Source of the DNA: Mytilisepta virgata
Taxonomy: Eukaryota > Mollusca > Bivalvia > Mytilida > Mytilidae
Assembly (NCBI GenBank): GCA_028015205.1
Contig: CM051520.1
Span: 12,496,501 to 12,560,500 of the forward strand
DNA length: 64,000 nt
Direction: 5' to 3'
Below, in pieces: positions 43,201 through 54,916 of the stretch (positions are counted from its first letter, which is position 1; each line of letters starts with the position of its first letter). The position numbers and the translations under genes were made by a program. The notes beneath the pieces were generated by a model, which had not been told where the DNA came from, searched no databases, and worked only from the letters and a program-made list of their open reading frames with translations.

Positions 43201-44540
43201 TGTGGGTTGAGCTCCCGTGATCCATCATAGGTGCCTAGTGAAACGTTTGAATCCGAGTATATGTAATCCTTCGTTTGGATAGAGACCAATTCAAACAGTC
43301 CTTCATTTGGATATACACCAATTCAAACATTCCGTCGTTTGGATAGAGACCAAGTCAAACAGCTGTCGAACAGGGTTGGTTGAGATCAAATATATATTCA
43401 TTTCTGAATTAAAACTTTAAATTATCATGCTTGTCATATGGATCTTACTTAAGGGAATACGATACAATAAGGTTCCTCCACAGTGACTGAATTTTTGCTG
43501 AAAATTTACCAGATGGTCAATTTTTATGTATGCTTCTCAAATATGTAAAGAAAACCATACCTTCAAGACTTAGTTTTTAAGATAATTAACACTGAATTTG
43601 GTACATTTGGGCCAAAAATCCTATAGAAATAGAAAGCTTCGCCAGGTCTTTTGTAAAATATTCCCAACTACATAGACAATGTGTTCTGATAAATAATTGA
43701 TGGAAAAGATTGATAAACGTATTAGGAAATTATGCAAATATAAGTCAAATAACGATTATTGATAATAATTTTGTAACTTTAGATGCATATAGAAAAAATC
43801 CTCCAGTGATTTTTTCTTTAAATTTTAGTATACTAAATTTGAAGTAATGAGCTTCTGTTTGCAAAAGAAAAAAAGTTGGGGTCCATGTACTTATTGCAGA
43901 GATATTTTAGAACTCCCAAATGTTAGTATGGTATAAAGGTTTTTCTGTACGGATACTGTGACGTGACAATGAGTATCATTTGGCAACGTCATTATCTTCC
44001 CCTGCTACTGTATCGTATTTCCTTAATCGTCCATTTTAGTCTATGTATTAAAAATATTTGTTTTCGGTGTAGCCTTGTGTTTAATTTCAGTGGTATTAAT
44101 AAGATTAACGACAATATTTCAACGGGAATTTCGATATTTATTTTTAAAAAGATAACTCGTACACATTTTATTTATTGTTTACTTGAAACTTCAAGATAGT
44201 TACACCACCAACGTCAAAGTACTCATTATACATGTAGTCTTTATTCTTAAAATGACACTTTTTTCTGTATCTTGCACCCTTTGCCTGGTCTAGACATTGA
44301 TAAATTTATTGACTAAATGTCCAGCCTAGAGAAGTAAATAAGTTAATACTATGGAATGTTTATTTTCCTTTACTTTTTGTTTATATTTTTAAGAGGATTT
44401 TTGACAGCATGATAGACATTGGAGGAACAAGCATTACTTTGTCAGACCATTATGGTGTGTCTGTTTCCTTTAAACGGAGACCAGAGTTAACCCGGAAGAA
44501 AATAAATATAACTCTTAAAAAACCGAAACACTATAACTAA
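38283..44540 (+). CDS. EEP-family secreted phosphodiesterase/nuclease-like protein, copy 3 (complete)
   Basis: Six exons (38283-38501, 39238-39681, 40269-40335, 41282-41434, 42039-42199, 44394-44540) join cleanly into 396 residues. Residues 1-18 are a signal peptide (MIKSAALLICCLMAFVYT). EEP motifs: VNLVTFNTGLG (N40), CLNE (E73), GPGLAIFSR, GCTHL (H232), MGDFNQSP (D279, N281) and LSDHYGV (D366, H367). All expected catalytic residues are present. A central insertion in exon B has eight cysteines, suiting a disulfide-bonded extracellular protein. The tail is lysine-rich. The fold fits DNase I/neutral sphingomyelinase-type hydrolases and a metal-dependent phosphodiester cleavage is likely. Substrate unknown; a digestive, defence or other secreted role is possible. 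Confidence 0.87.
38730..38893. repeat. Inverted repeat (hairpin), about 75-bp arms
   Basis: AGATTCTCCTTCAATTTACT and on (38730-38804) pairs with 38818-38893 (ending TGAAGGAGAATCT) with some mismatches. Located in intron A-B of EEP copy 3. Probably a small foldback element. Confidence 0.7.
39238..39681 (+). CDS. EEP copy 3, exon B (Cys-rich insertion)
   Basis: 444 nt, acceptor TCTTTACAG, donor GTGAGT. It runs from LWYATDMIEF through eight cysteines to GPGLAIFSRFRMSS and LLSAK. Confidence 0.85.
40269..40335 (+). CDS. EEP copy 3, exon C
   Basis: 67 nt after acceptor TATATTAG, behind a TA microsatellite; donor GTGAGT. It encodes IKGLGTIGCTHLTVPLPRPY and ID. Confidence 0.84.
41282..41434 (+). 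CDS. EEP copy 3, exon D
   Basis: 153 nt, acceptor TGTATTTCAG, donor GTATAA. It carries ENLNNTLEVLKHF and MGDFNQSPNRSG. Confidence 0.85.
42039..42199 (+). CDS. EEP copy 3, exon E
   Basis: 161 nt, acceptor CTGTTCAG, donor GTGAAC. It encodes DDGGPGTFGTVNPLSGF and GVYILDHIFHKGF. Confidence 0.85.
42568..42760 (+). repeat. Dispersed repeat shared with 34617-34800
   Basis: Second copy, in intron E-F of EEP copy 3. The open frame through it is repeat-derived. Confidence 0.6.
42850..43265 (-). repeat. SINE-like dispersed repeat
   Basis: Contains ACTTCATGCTTCTTCAGGAC, AGAACCAGTT, CACAAG, ATTATGACCTGACAACCCCC and GAGAGGGTCTCCCC, with GAGCTCC and GCCTAG words. It is the inverse counterpart of 62690-63062. 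Located in intron E-F of EEP copy 3. Class uncertain. Confidence 0.6.
44394..44540 (+). CDS. EEP copy 3, terminal exon F
   Basis: Acceptor ATTTTTAAG. It encodes RIFDSMIDIGGTSITLSDHY, GVSVSF and a basic tail to TAA 44538-44540. Confidence 0.84.
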   Translation, partial: RIFDSMIDIGGTSITLSDHYGVSVSFKRRPELTRKKINITLKKPKHYN

Positions 44541-44675
44541 AAATCACAAAATTAAAAATATAAAGCCAGTCTTATGTCTTGTTCTTGTGTTATAAATTTA
44601 ATGTTATACAAAGACAATATCTATAGATATTTTTAAGTGACCTCTTACATGTAACTAGTATGCATAATTAATAAG

Positions 44676-44832
44676 TAAAGTCATTAAATACCAAAGGGAT
44701 ATTCGAAGAAGGGGAAAATCGAAAACAATTCCAGAGAACAACGAACACATGACCAAACCAATACAAACATTACACTTAAAAACTAAAAACTTATGAACAA
44801 ACATGGACGCCACCAAAAAACCGGGGGTGTCA
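44676..44832 (-). repeat. Penelope-like 3' terminal fragment
   Basis: AAATACCAAAGGGATATTCG, GGGGAAAATCGAAA, AACAACGAACAC, AACAAACATGG and CCGGGGGTGTC; same family as 35812-35976 and 48872. Confidence 0.7.
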
Positions 44833-45148
44833 CAATGTATCCATGATAAAAACCTGGGATGGTGTTCTTAAAGGTATTTTAGGATTAGGACATGTCCTAA
44901 GACCATCCTAAGACGCGTGTTTGTCCTATGTCATGTTCTGGAATCTCTCTTATTATATGTCGCATTTTTTCTCCTGACTTTAGGACACCTAATGAGTTGT
45001 CTTAAGATGGTCCTAACATCATCCTCAGATCTCAGAAAAATGATTTGTTTTCATATATGAACTATGTGTTTCACGACACGATGGCACTTTAAAATCAACT
45101 TGCATTTCAAAACAATACTTATTATACAGTTATTTAACAGTATTGAGG

Positions 45149-45249
45149 GATATAGCCATTTTATTTGTCCCGACACACGCACTATTTTCCCTACGCGTAG
45201 CGGAGGGAAATAGTCAATGTGTCGAGGGGACAAATAAAATGGTTTTATC
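45149..45249. repeat. Palindrome with about 45-bp arms
   Basis: CCATTTTATTTGTCCC at 45156 mirrors GGGACAAATAAAATGG ending 45242. Inner parts also pair (GACACACGCACTATTTTCCC versus GGGAAATAGTCAATGTGTCG), around ACGCGT near 45195. Confidence 0.8.
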
Positions 45250-46502
45250 ATTTTTTAAAAAGTTGAACCACACCTTTCATTCTTCAAAACAAGATTTCTT
45301 TTAGGTTGTATGTTAATAGACCAAGCGTTTTACCACTAAGTTCTATAACTACATGCGAGTATACACTTCTCAACAGATGTGTATTTCTTACTGCACTGTT
45401 GTCTCGTAACACACTTTTTATATTCAAATGTCTGCGACGTTTGTCACGTCAAATTTCAACTGTTTCATTGTTGAAGTTCAGGTTTTTAGTTCCTCAATTT
45501 GAGAAATACTGGGTTACTTTTTTCACGGTACGAACAAAATTTTCTGAAATAGATAATAAAACAGGAAAGATCAATAATGACATTCTATCTAAACTGAAGA
45601 TCAACAGACTAAAATAACAGAAAAGAACACAACACACAAAGATAGAATCAAGAGAGAGCCATGATACATTTGTAGTGTGACTTGATACAGATATTTGTTG
45701 TGATTGAGCCTAACCGTACCCTTATCTATCCTGAACCTTTTTAAAAGCAAATACAGTATGATTACCAAAAGTATGACTGCTGGTCAAAAATATCATCATT
45801 GGTTTAATAATAAAATTCTCAGATAGCAAGGTCAAAGGAGTCGATGTCTATACCGTTCATTTAGGAGATATTGTGTGTTTATAGTTTTCATTATTTTAAC
45901 GTATACTTAATTTTACCACTCAATGGCCTACATATTTGCTAGCAACCAAATGTTTATTAATATTTCTGTTATCTCTTCTCTGCAAGGTAAATTATTCCTT
46001 TCTTACTGCACATATTCACATGGCATCCTTTATGCTTGCGAACGCAATGAAGAGATTAAAATATATACTTATTTTCACTATTAGAAGAAAAATAGATACT
46101 TATATTTATATATGATTGAAAAAATTAATTATACGCTTTTATGGGAAATATTGTATGAAAAAATCCAAATCAACCCAAGGACTGCCATTAATTACTACTG
46201 AAATGATTATATATAATATTATAGCATAAAATATATAGTCCATTCCCATTTATCCAAATTTTATGAAAAATAGACAACGCAAGTAAAAACTAAAGGACGG
46301 ATAAATGAGATCAAAGGTAATCAAGAACAAATTTAAAGACCTTGGGTTGGTTGACACATGAAAAAGAAGACTGAAATTTTAAATTTTATCTAGGGATATT
46401 CATTTTGCATTAGATTTAAATACTAAAATTTAAGGATGAATATTTTTTTAATGTGTAAACTAAAGTGGAAAAGTCAAAATGGTTTCCCATTTAAAATGCC
46501 AT

Positions 46503-47025
46503 TAAAGAAAAGAACAAATATACCTAAGGAGCAACCAAGAAAAAACGCAATTCCTTAGAGATACAAAGCCGGGAAGACAACTGAACAACCACAAGCACAA
46601 CAAATAAACACTGAACACTAAAAAACAATGAACAACACGAACTCTTATCAAAACCAGGAATGAACTCAGGTGCTCCGGAAGGGTAAGCAGTTCCTGCTCC
46701 GTATATGGCACCTGTCGTGAAGTTCAACAAAGTCAATCCGGTGGTAGTCACAAATAGGTGGAGGTAAATGAAATATATTGAACACTGTAACGGTCAATCC
46801 ATTCCTGATGACGACAGTAAATATTTCCTAAGTGATAACATCAATTTATCCTTGATAAAACCCTGGTTAAGAAGCTTTTGTGACAGCATTAATCCTCTTT
46901 GTCGAAACGTTTGACATAATTTTTGTCTTCAAATGTCCCTCGTTGTCTATTTCAAGATAACAAATTCAAATGTGAATATCTGTAGTATCCTTAATTTCAA
47001 GCTCACTGGGGTAGATGAGTTGTAG
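46503..47025 (-). mobile_element. Penelope-like element fragment, old copy
   Basis: 46503-46715 is the TATACCTAAGGAGCAAC...GGTGCTCCGGAAGGG 3' repeat. The sequence then runs into diverged RT-region sequence (CCCTGGTTAAGAAGCTTTTG, ATCCTTAATTTCAAGCTCAC, GGGGTAGATGAG) that matches 49240-49550. This links the two repeat families. Confidence 0.6.
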
Positions 47026-47149
47026 ATAGTCATATATATATAACAAAAAAAAAAGGTGAAAAAAAAGATTGGGCTAGTTTACATATTTTAAAAAAAACTA
47101 GATTACTGCCACTAAATCGTGTGCACAAAGTTTTTAACCTGACGTACAG

Positions 47150-47812
47150 CCATTTTTTGCACACAAAAAATACCCCAAAACAGATCTTCAAACTCGTAAT
47201 GACAAACTTCAGTGTGCGTTGATCATGTATGTTATAAAAGCATATTCATGGTTTTTATTGTAAAAAAAAGTGACACACAAATTCGAGTCTCTTTATTTAG
47301 TAATATGGATAGGTGCCGTTATGACTCTGCACTGGTGCCGATTTAATAAGTCCCGAAATGACCAGGTGCCGATTTCACCAGGTGCTGAAATGGCTTGAAT
47401 TTGATTAACGAAAGGGAATCTCTCATTGTGAGAATTCATATAGGACAGGTCGGGTCCAAATCACAGATAAAACTTTTAAATTTATAAAACAGAATGGTTT
47501 ATCTGAATGCAAATTGGAAGTGCAAAGAATTATAAGTTTTGACATGTACCCACTGAAATGATGACAGCCGGAAATGAAAACCGGAAAGAAATTTCAGATT
47601 CGGTCGACAGGATGGACAGTGAATCCGAACTGGTTATTTTCCGTTTTTCGCTCAAAATAACACAAACCAGATAATCAAACTCGGTGATGACAAATTTTAC
47701 TGTGCGTTGGTCATTTATGTTATAAAAGTGTATTCTTGGATTTTACTCGAAAGAAGAAGAAGCGACACACAAATTCGAGTCTCTTTATTTAGTAATATAG
47801 ACAATCACTTTT
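47150..47812 (+). repeat. Direct repeat pair, about 165 bp each
   Basis: 47150-47312 and 47640-47812 share CAAACTCGTAATGACAAA, GTGTGCGTTG, TATGTTATAAAAG and ACACAAATTCGAGTCTCTTT-ATTTAGTAATAT. Confidence 0.75.
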
Positions 47813-49129
47813 TGCTTCTCAGTGAACTTTAAGAGAAACAAGCATTGGCTTACATGTCGGGAAAATCTAGTTGTCATAAAAGATACGTCGTACAAGCAAT
47901 CTCTTCCTAAAAGGAAAAGAGATCAGCAAGAATAATTATAAGAAACTTGCAAAAATTATATATATATATATATATGAGTTGGAAACTTCTCTAAGGCGGA
48001 CAAACATTTCACAATATTAAAATATAATAGTTTAATAGTGTTTGGGACACTATTAATATTAGTAATACCATGTATCTTCGATAATTGTTCACAAATCTAC
48101 TGGGCAGATTTACGAATTTGAATAGTGTATTTACTGTGAATAAATGGCAATAAACTTTTTCCCCATTACCAGCTAAATTCGATTACTGTTCAAATTAATG
48201 CAAAGCAGGTATCAAAAATTCCATCGTCCCTTCCATATACACATGCACATTTGTTTTATATGTTCATCCCAAGATAAATGTCAATCACTGGATCTATAGG
48301 GGGTGGACATATTGCTAGCTGAAAAGGTGAGTTTGAAACCCGTCAGTTTTGGGTTAGTGTTCAGAAAATATGGAACCCAATACGAAAAGCAGGAGATCAG
48401 ATAAAAGCTTCAAATGATATATTTTTTCTTACCAATCATAAAGAATATTTCATTTTTTAAAAACCTTATAACGTATTAACTTTGCAAGAGTTGCTAGACA
48501 TATTTGTTGTCAGGACGACGAATTGAATATTTACTGTTACCATGTAATAAAAAAAATGGCAAAACTTGCGAGTCCTGAATTTCCAACGAAGAATACCCAT
48601 TGATTGAATCATACATTCTGTACAGACTAACAGGACTGGTTCTTCATCCTGGAGTCAGTCCACGTCAAAGACATTACACAATTACACAGACTCAAAGTCT
48701 TTAATGGTACCAATCACTTTACAAACAGCTATATACATTTTTACTTCATTAATTAATGCCAAGAGATGTCAATATTTGTCATTTCTTGCCAGATGTTATC
48801 ATAGCACTAATGGATCAAAGATCGGCTAGTATGCTAGGAATTGTACAACGCACTATTGGTCTAAGTATTAAAAGTAAAGTCAAGAAATACCAAAGGGATA
48901 TTCGAAGGAGAGAAAAATCGTAACAACTGACAAACTCCGGAGAACAACGAAGACAAGACCAAAACAATACATCCACTACAATTAAAAACTAAAAACATAT
49001 GAACAACATGGACCCCACCAAAACACCGGGGGTAGACTCAGGTGCTCCGGAAGAGTAAGCAGTCTCTGCTTCCTGCAGGACACCCGCCGTGCTGTCCATG
49101 TCAAAACCGATATGCGGAAGGGATAATAT

Positions 49130-49859
49130 CAATGGAACAGGTCCATTTTCATTTGGGAAACGTTTTTTTCATACCTGTCAACCAAGTCATGATGACGCCC
49201 GTAAAACTTTAATAAGGATGACTTCAGCTTAGGAGTAACGTACCCCTGTCTGAGCAACTTTTCTGTCAGGAGCCGGGCGTCTGTCCAGTAAGTCAATGTA
49301 TATGTCACAAGCTCTGGAATAACGTATGAGTTGTGAAATATATACTCCATACGCCGGCGCTTCTGGAATATTGCCGCTCAAAAATGGGAAGTTGACGATT
49401 GGAAAGTCAAAGTCATCCCGTTTGTCGTAAAGTTTTGTATTCAACCTTCCTCTGGTGTCAATTTCGAGGTGAAGGTCAAGATAAGATGCAGACTTGGCAG
49501 TGTCTGTTGTATCCTTAATTTCGAGCTCATTGGGATAGATGAGATGTAAGAAATTCCCAAAACGTGAATTGTTCAGTGATAAGACGTCATCTATGTAGCA
49601 GAAGCTGAAATTAAAGGTACGGGCTAATTTATTCTGTTTTTTCCTTAAGAAGCCCGTCAAGGAAGTCTGCCTCATATGAGTAAAGGAACAAGTTGGCCAG
49701 TAGTGGCGCACAATTAGTACCCATAGGAATGCCAATTGTCTGTTGGAAAACATGTATATTGTCGATCAAAAATTCAATCATCAGGACAATTTCGTTCTCT
49801 GTATATTTTTTTGTTAGATTTAGAGTGGTTTTTATCAAAGTATGATTTATCTCTACCAA
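49130..49859 (-). pseudogene. Reverse transcriptase fragment, minus strand (frameshifted)
   Basis: Reading leftward from 49859: KYTENEIVLMIEFLIDN, QTIGIPMGTNCAPLLANLFL, then a frame change near 49630-49650, then YIDDVLSLNNSRFGNF (RT catalytic YIDD), TKLYDKRDDFDFPIVNFPFL and a C-terminal piece in another frame ending QMKMDLFH. At least two frame changes make it inactive. Only RT palm and thumb segments are present; no endonuclease domain recognised. Confidence 0.7.
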
Positions 49860-49991
49860 TTACAAGGTTTGTGTATCTGTAAATTGTTGCCTCTTATCAA
49901 TGTTCCATCAATTATTAGTCTGTAACAGCATAAAAACATTTGATTTTCTACCCTCTATACCACCATTCCTCATTCACAACTGAAGGAGAAG

Positions 49992-50763
49992 TTGAAAGAT
50001 CTAATCCATCGACGCTTTCAAAATAAAAATTTCAACAGCATATACACATACCTTGTCATTGGTAGAGATAAATCTAACAAAAAATATACAGATGACGAAA
50101 TTGTCCTGATGATTGAATTTTTGAACGACAACATATTTGTTAAATTTGGTGAACGTGTTTTCCAACAGACAATTGACATTCCTATGGGTACTAATTGTGC
50201 GCCACTCCTGGCCAACTTGTTCCTTTACTCATATGAGGCAGACTTCCTTGACGGGCTTCTCAAGGAAACACAGAAGAAGTTAGCCCGTACCTTTAATTTC
50301 AGCTTCCGCTCCATAGATGATGTTTTATCACTCAAAAATTCACGTTTTGGGAATTTCTTACATCCCATCTCTCCCAATGCGCTCGAAATTAGGGATACCA
50401 CAGACACTGCCAAGTTTGCATCTTATATTGACCCTCACCTCGAAATTGTCACAAGAGGAATGTTGAATACAAAACTTTACGACAAACGGGATGAATTTGA
50501 CTTTCCAATCGTCAACTTCCCATTTTTGAGCGGCAATATTATAGAAGCGCTTGCGTATGGAGTATATTTTTCACAACTCATACGTTATTCCAGAGTTCGT
50601 GACATATACATTGACTTCTTGGACAGAGCCCGGCTCCTGACAGAAAATTTGTTCAGACATGGGTATGTGGTCATCCTTATTAAAGTTTTATGGACGCCAT
50701 CATGACTTGGTTGACAGGTATGAAAAAACAGTTTCCCAAATGAAAATGGATCTGTTCCATTGA
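49992..50763 (+). pseudogene. Reverse transcriptase fragment, plus strand (broken)
   Basis: An open frame at 49992-50705 has QTIDIPMGTNCAPLLANLFL, SIDDVLSLKNSRFGNF, and NTKLYDKRDEFDFPIVNF. The first residue of the YIDD motif is Ser here. After 50690 the frame shifts and the homologous end (RYEKTVSQMKMDLFH) reads in another frame to 50763. Upstream it also lacks about 30 nt present in the minus-strand copy. Confidence 0.7.
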
Positions 50764-53414
50764 TGCATGGCAGGTGTCTTGCAGGACGCAGAGACTGCTT
50801 ACTATTCCGGAGCACCTGAGTCTACCCCCGGTTTTTTTTGGTGGGGTATATGTTGTTCATATGTTTTTAGTTTTTAATTGTAGTGCATGTATTGTTTTTG
50901 TCTAGTCTTCGTTGTTTTCCGGAGTTTGTCAGTTGTTTCGATTTTTCCCTCCTTCGTGTATTCCTTTGGTATTTCTTGACTTTAATTACTTGTTCTACCA
51001 AAACATCGAATCCTGTATTGTCAAATGATCGACTCAGCAACTTCCTAAATAACAGAAACCTGCAAGAAACATTTGATACTTCGGAACAGTTATGGAAATG
51101 GCATGATCTAACAAGAGACCAGTTCAGAAAACAAGAAGATAGAACACATAGTGGTGCAGTGATATGTCTCTACGCAAAAATGATTACAGAAAAGGCAAAA
51201 TTGAAAGAACGGAAATGAACGGATTTTCAAATTCGACAGTTTATAAAGTATCAAGTGAAAAACAGAAGGGAATTTGGACATAAAAACAAATTTGGATTAA
51301 AAAAAACAGCGATATAGATCCAGTTGTTCAATCCATTGTTTCAGGTAAAGACATTCACAATATTAATGTTCTTCACAAGTCTTTCGTAAAATCACACTAT
51401 AAGCAACATAGAAAGAAGATGTGCCATTTTGGTGGAGACTGTCTAACCAGTGAAGATTTTTTAACACATATTTGCTTGACAGATATTTTCACTCTTGTTT
51501 CCATCGGGTTGTTTGCAGTTCATTTTTCTGGGGTAGAGGAACTTAATCGGAAGTTAAGAGAAAATTTTCAGTGTGCGATCTGGTACGTTGATTGTGTTTT
51601 AGCAAACGGGATTATTGCTAAAGTCTGAAGACTTAGGAATACCACAGCAGACGCAATGTGACAAAATTAAGTTGCAACTGAGTATTCGACCAGTGATTCG
51701 TAGGAAATGAAGGAAGAGAATTCAGCGGGGTCAGAAGAAAAGATAAGGACGATAGAGCTACAAAATAACATAACTGTAAGCTTTCCTTGTGGTTTTAAAT
51801 TGTTTACACAACATATTATCTGTACTTTTCTGTTATAAGATGAGTAAACCCCCTTAATCTGGAGAACATAGCGTAATATTAAGGGTTGTCTTTGTAATAT
51901 TTGTACTACAGTGTATGAAGGCAAATTCTCTGTTAAAAAACCATAGTGATTTCCAACAATCAATTTCATGTAGGTTAATAGGTTAGAACAAAAAAGTTTG
52001 CCTAAGAAAAAGAAGTAGAGAAGAAATACTAAACTAAGAAAATAATTTTATTTTTCTTGCCATATTTATGTCAGTTGAAAACAGGTTTCGCAGAACTTTG
52101 TTTATTCTGTATGATCAGAATCCGACCCAGTCGAAGATTGAAAGTAACAATGAAGTGGACATGGATCTGCGTAATGGCATGTGTATTTTATGAACTATGC
52201 TTGCTAAAAATGTATATGCGGGACCTTTTCAGTGTCATTTACAGAAAAAAGTCAATATATCTCAACATAATACCTACATGAAGAGCCAGCTATAAATAAA
52301 GACCACTATATCGACTGTTATATGTTTCTTGTATATGAAGGCGGACATTAGTAAAGCGTTTTTATGATCTGTCCTTAGTGGTTTCCATACTCTTACTGAG
52401 TTTTCCTTGGCAAAATCTTTGAAAATTGTATAAAATTCCTAGTATCACAATACACAGTTCAAGTTCGAATTAGGATAATTACCTTTTCATTGTTTATAGT
52501 TATCCAGTTTGATTTTGAGCATGGGGCCTGTTGCTGTTCCCGATTTAAGAATCTCTAGAAGTTGTGCATTTTGATATTTCCATTCAATACATATAGCATT
52601 GTTTCTCAAAATGATTTGAAATTTTGAATATTGTTACTCAACATAGATCATTTTCAAACTTAACATATTTCACTTTCGTCGTTTCTGAGTTAATCTCCCT
52701 TTTAAATGTGGGAAATAGCAAAATTTTAGGTTTACTTTCAACACTTAAATATTGTTTCAAGAAATTGCTTATAAATGAGGGAAATTAGAATCCAGTCAGT
52801 CTCAAAGTCAAAAGGGCTACGGTTATACATGTACAATCACTCCAAGTTCGCATCATAACATTTACACAGTCTAGTATTTCGATACTAGTCCGAAATTGAT
52901 ACTTAAAATTTACTGTTACAAAATTACAAAATTTGTGAAACCTAAGTAGCAGCTCCCTCGTGCATAGCCATGTACATGTAGTTAAATGGTTTTAGCTTTA
53001 CCCCATTTAGGTTTTTAGTATTTTTTAATTTTCTCTTCAACATTTTGGATTTTTTTTTGGGGGGGAGGGGGTTCAACATTTAAGGCCTTGAGCACAACTA
53101 ATGGATCATAAATCGACGAAATGTGAACATCTTGTGCATCAAAATAGTATTAAAGAATTTTAATAATTACACCCACCTTAGCACAGGAGCTTCCTATCCT
53201 GTACATAGCTTCATAGGGATCCAGCACAAGAAGTTCATTTATCGAGGATTATATAATTTCAACGATGAATTGCGATGAATTTTATGTTCGATGAATTATA
53301 AGTCAATTTCACCTTTGACTGTAATATTTACTTCCTATACGGAGATGCATTTGTTGTTTTTTTAATCTGAATTCCTATTTCATAGGATGTATTTCCGTTC
53401 AACTGCTTTTGCCC

Positions 53415-53690
53415 ATGTCATTTGGAAAACGGTCTTTTCATACCTTTCAACCAAGTCATAATGACGTCCATAAAACTTTAATAAGAATGACCGCAACTAA
53501 GGAGCAACATACCCCTGTTTGAGTACCTTTTCTGTCAGGAGACGGGCTCTGTCCAGGAAGTCAGTGTATATGTCACAAGCTCTAGAATAACTAATTAATT
53601 GTGGAATATACACTCCTACGCCGGCGCCTCTGGAATGTTGCCACTCAGAAATGGGAAGTTGACCATTGGAAAGTCAAAGTTTGCCTCATA
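53415..53690 (-). repeat. Penelope-like RT fragment
   Basis: CATTTGGAAAACG, CAACCAAGTCATAATGACG, CCCCTGTTTGAGTACCTTTT-CTGTCAGG and GTTGACCATTGGAAAGTCAA match 49145-49405. Several indels. Confidence 0.75.
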
Positions 53691-54170
53691 CCCTCCTCCG
53701 TTTGAAACAAATGTTGACGCCAAACAAGGAATTAACTTGCTTTGGTCTTAACAACGTTAACAAAGAGATAATGTGGTAAATAGCACAGGCTACATCATGT
53801 ACATAATTACATTATATATGACGTTGACAAAATAAAAACAAACAGGAAGGTCTTTGACGTAAAGAACATCAACTGTTCTGTTTTGAAATGTTCTCATTGG
53901 TAAAAAAAAATAACAATCCAAAGATACTAATATTAGATATAGTAAATTTATACTATGATGTATACGACGCATTTCAAGGAGTTACCTCGCATCAGCAGCA
54001 TTAAAACCGATAAATTTGGAAGACCAAAAACCAAACTTATTTTAGACAAGAAGTACTCATTACCAAAAATACCGAAATAGGAAGCCAAATTTCAGCTAAG
54101 GAGATCTAAATGATGTGTAAATTAATAGGTTGAGTAAAAAGTTAATCACATTGTATTTTTGGATTTGTAG

Positions 54171-54299
54171 AATGTCTTGTCGATACATATGGACTAAACT
54201 GTAATAAAACATGTTGGTGCGCTAATGATGCCAGATTTGATCAAGAGACATTGAAATGTATCTGTTCACCAGGCTGGATTGGAAACTACTGTACTAAAG
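54171..54299 (+). CDS. EGF-like module exon 1
   Basis: Acceptor GGATTTGTAG and donor GTACCA, 129 nt, phase 1-1. It encodes ECLVDTYGLNCNKTCWCAND, then CICSPGWIGNYCTK, with the cysteines of a laminin-type EGF module. Confidence 0.7.
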
Positions 54300-54604
54300 G
54301 TACCAAGTAAAATATTGTGCATTATGTGCATTATTATTAGCTACCAACGGGACAACTTGTCTAAATCTGCATATATTCAAAATAAGTGTCATGTGTCCAA
54401 GTTCAATCAGATATACAAGCAAAATTATTAATTAAAATTGCAATCTGTTAATTGTCCATAAATAATTGTTTGAATGATTTATTGTACGAAAACTTACAGT
54501 TATTGCGATGAAAACATGACCATAGAAGAATGAACTCGATGTTGGGCATGGAATTTAATTGAATTAAAATAGTATATTGAAATTGTAATGAATAATAAAG
54601 GCAT

Positions 54605-54770
54605 GAATTTCACTCCTGGTTTTTATAGGAGTTCGTGTTATTCATTGCTTTTAGTTTTCAGTGTTTATTTGTTGTGCTTGTGGATGTTCGTTTGTCTTCC
54701 CGGGTTTGTCCGTCTAATGGATTGTGGTTTTTGGTTTGCTCCTTGGGCGTATTTGTCCTCTTTCTATTTA
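54605..54770 (+). repeat. Penelope-like 3'-end repeat directly before an exon
   Basis: TTTTTATAGGAGTTCGTGTT through GGGCGTATTTGTCCTCTTTC. Its end merges with the pyrimidine tract of the acceptor at 54771-54772. Confidence 0.65.
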
Positions 54771-54772
54771 AG

Positions 54773-54916
54773 AATGCCCAACAGTTTACTTTAGACAAGA
54801 ATGTAAATAACTATGTACATGCCATTCAAATGCTGACTGTAATTACGTGAGCGGAGAATGTGAGTGTTATGAAGGATTTACTGGCAAGGGATGTTCGGAT
54901 ATTGACATGATAAAAG
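54773..54916 (+). pseudogene. EGF-like module exon 2, interrupted by TAA
   Basis: 144 nt, acceptor TCTATTTAAG, donor GTACAT, phase 1-1. It encodes ECPTVYFRQECK, then TAA (54807-54809), then LCTCHSNADCNYVSGECECY and EGFTGKGC. The codons on both sides are clearly EGF-like. Confidence 0.65.

Larger units (their letters stand above)
48872..50985. mobile_element. Two Penelope-like elements head to head
   Basis: The left half (48872 to about 49868, minus strand) and right half (about 50048 to 50985, plus strand) are inverted copies, each ending in the same terminal word (AAGTCAAGAAATACC and its complement). Between them are about 180 bp of weakly related sequence. Each half carries an RT fragment. 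Penelope-like elements often have paired or inverted organisation; class assignment is from the RT motif style and is tentative. Confidence 0.65.
44541..54170. other. Gene-free region with Penelope-like fragments
   Basis: No host exon recognised before 54171. It holds Penelope-like fragments (44676-44832, 46503-47025, 48872-50985, 53415-53690), a palindrome at 45149-45249 and a direct repeat at 47150-47812. Open frames at 50994-51218 and 51300-51628 read as partly protein-like but are broken and unrecognised. Confidence 0.5.

Noticed and set aside
50883..51628. Protein-like frames after the Penelope-like pair
   Set aside because: Broken by stops, no family recognised and no splice signals that fit; may be remnant of another element.
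52150..52281. Signal-peptide-like start (MKWTWICVMACVFYELCLLK) as first exon of the EGF gene
   Set aside because: No GT donor gives the phase 1 end required by the exon at 54171, and no intermediate exon was found; too weak to call.
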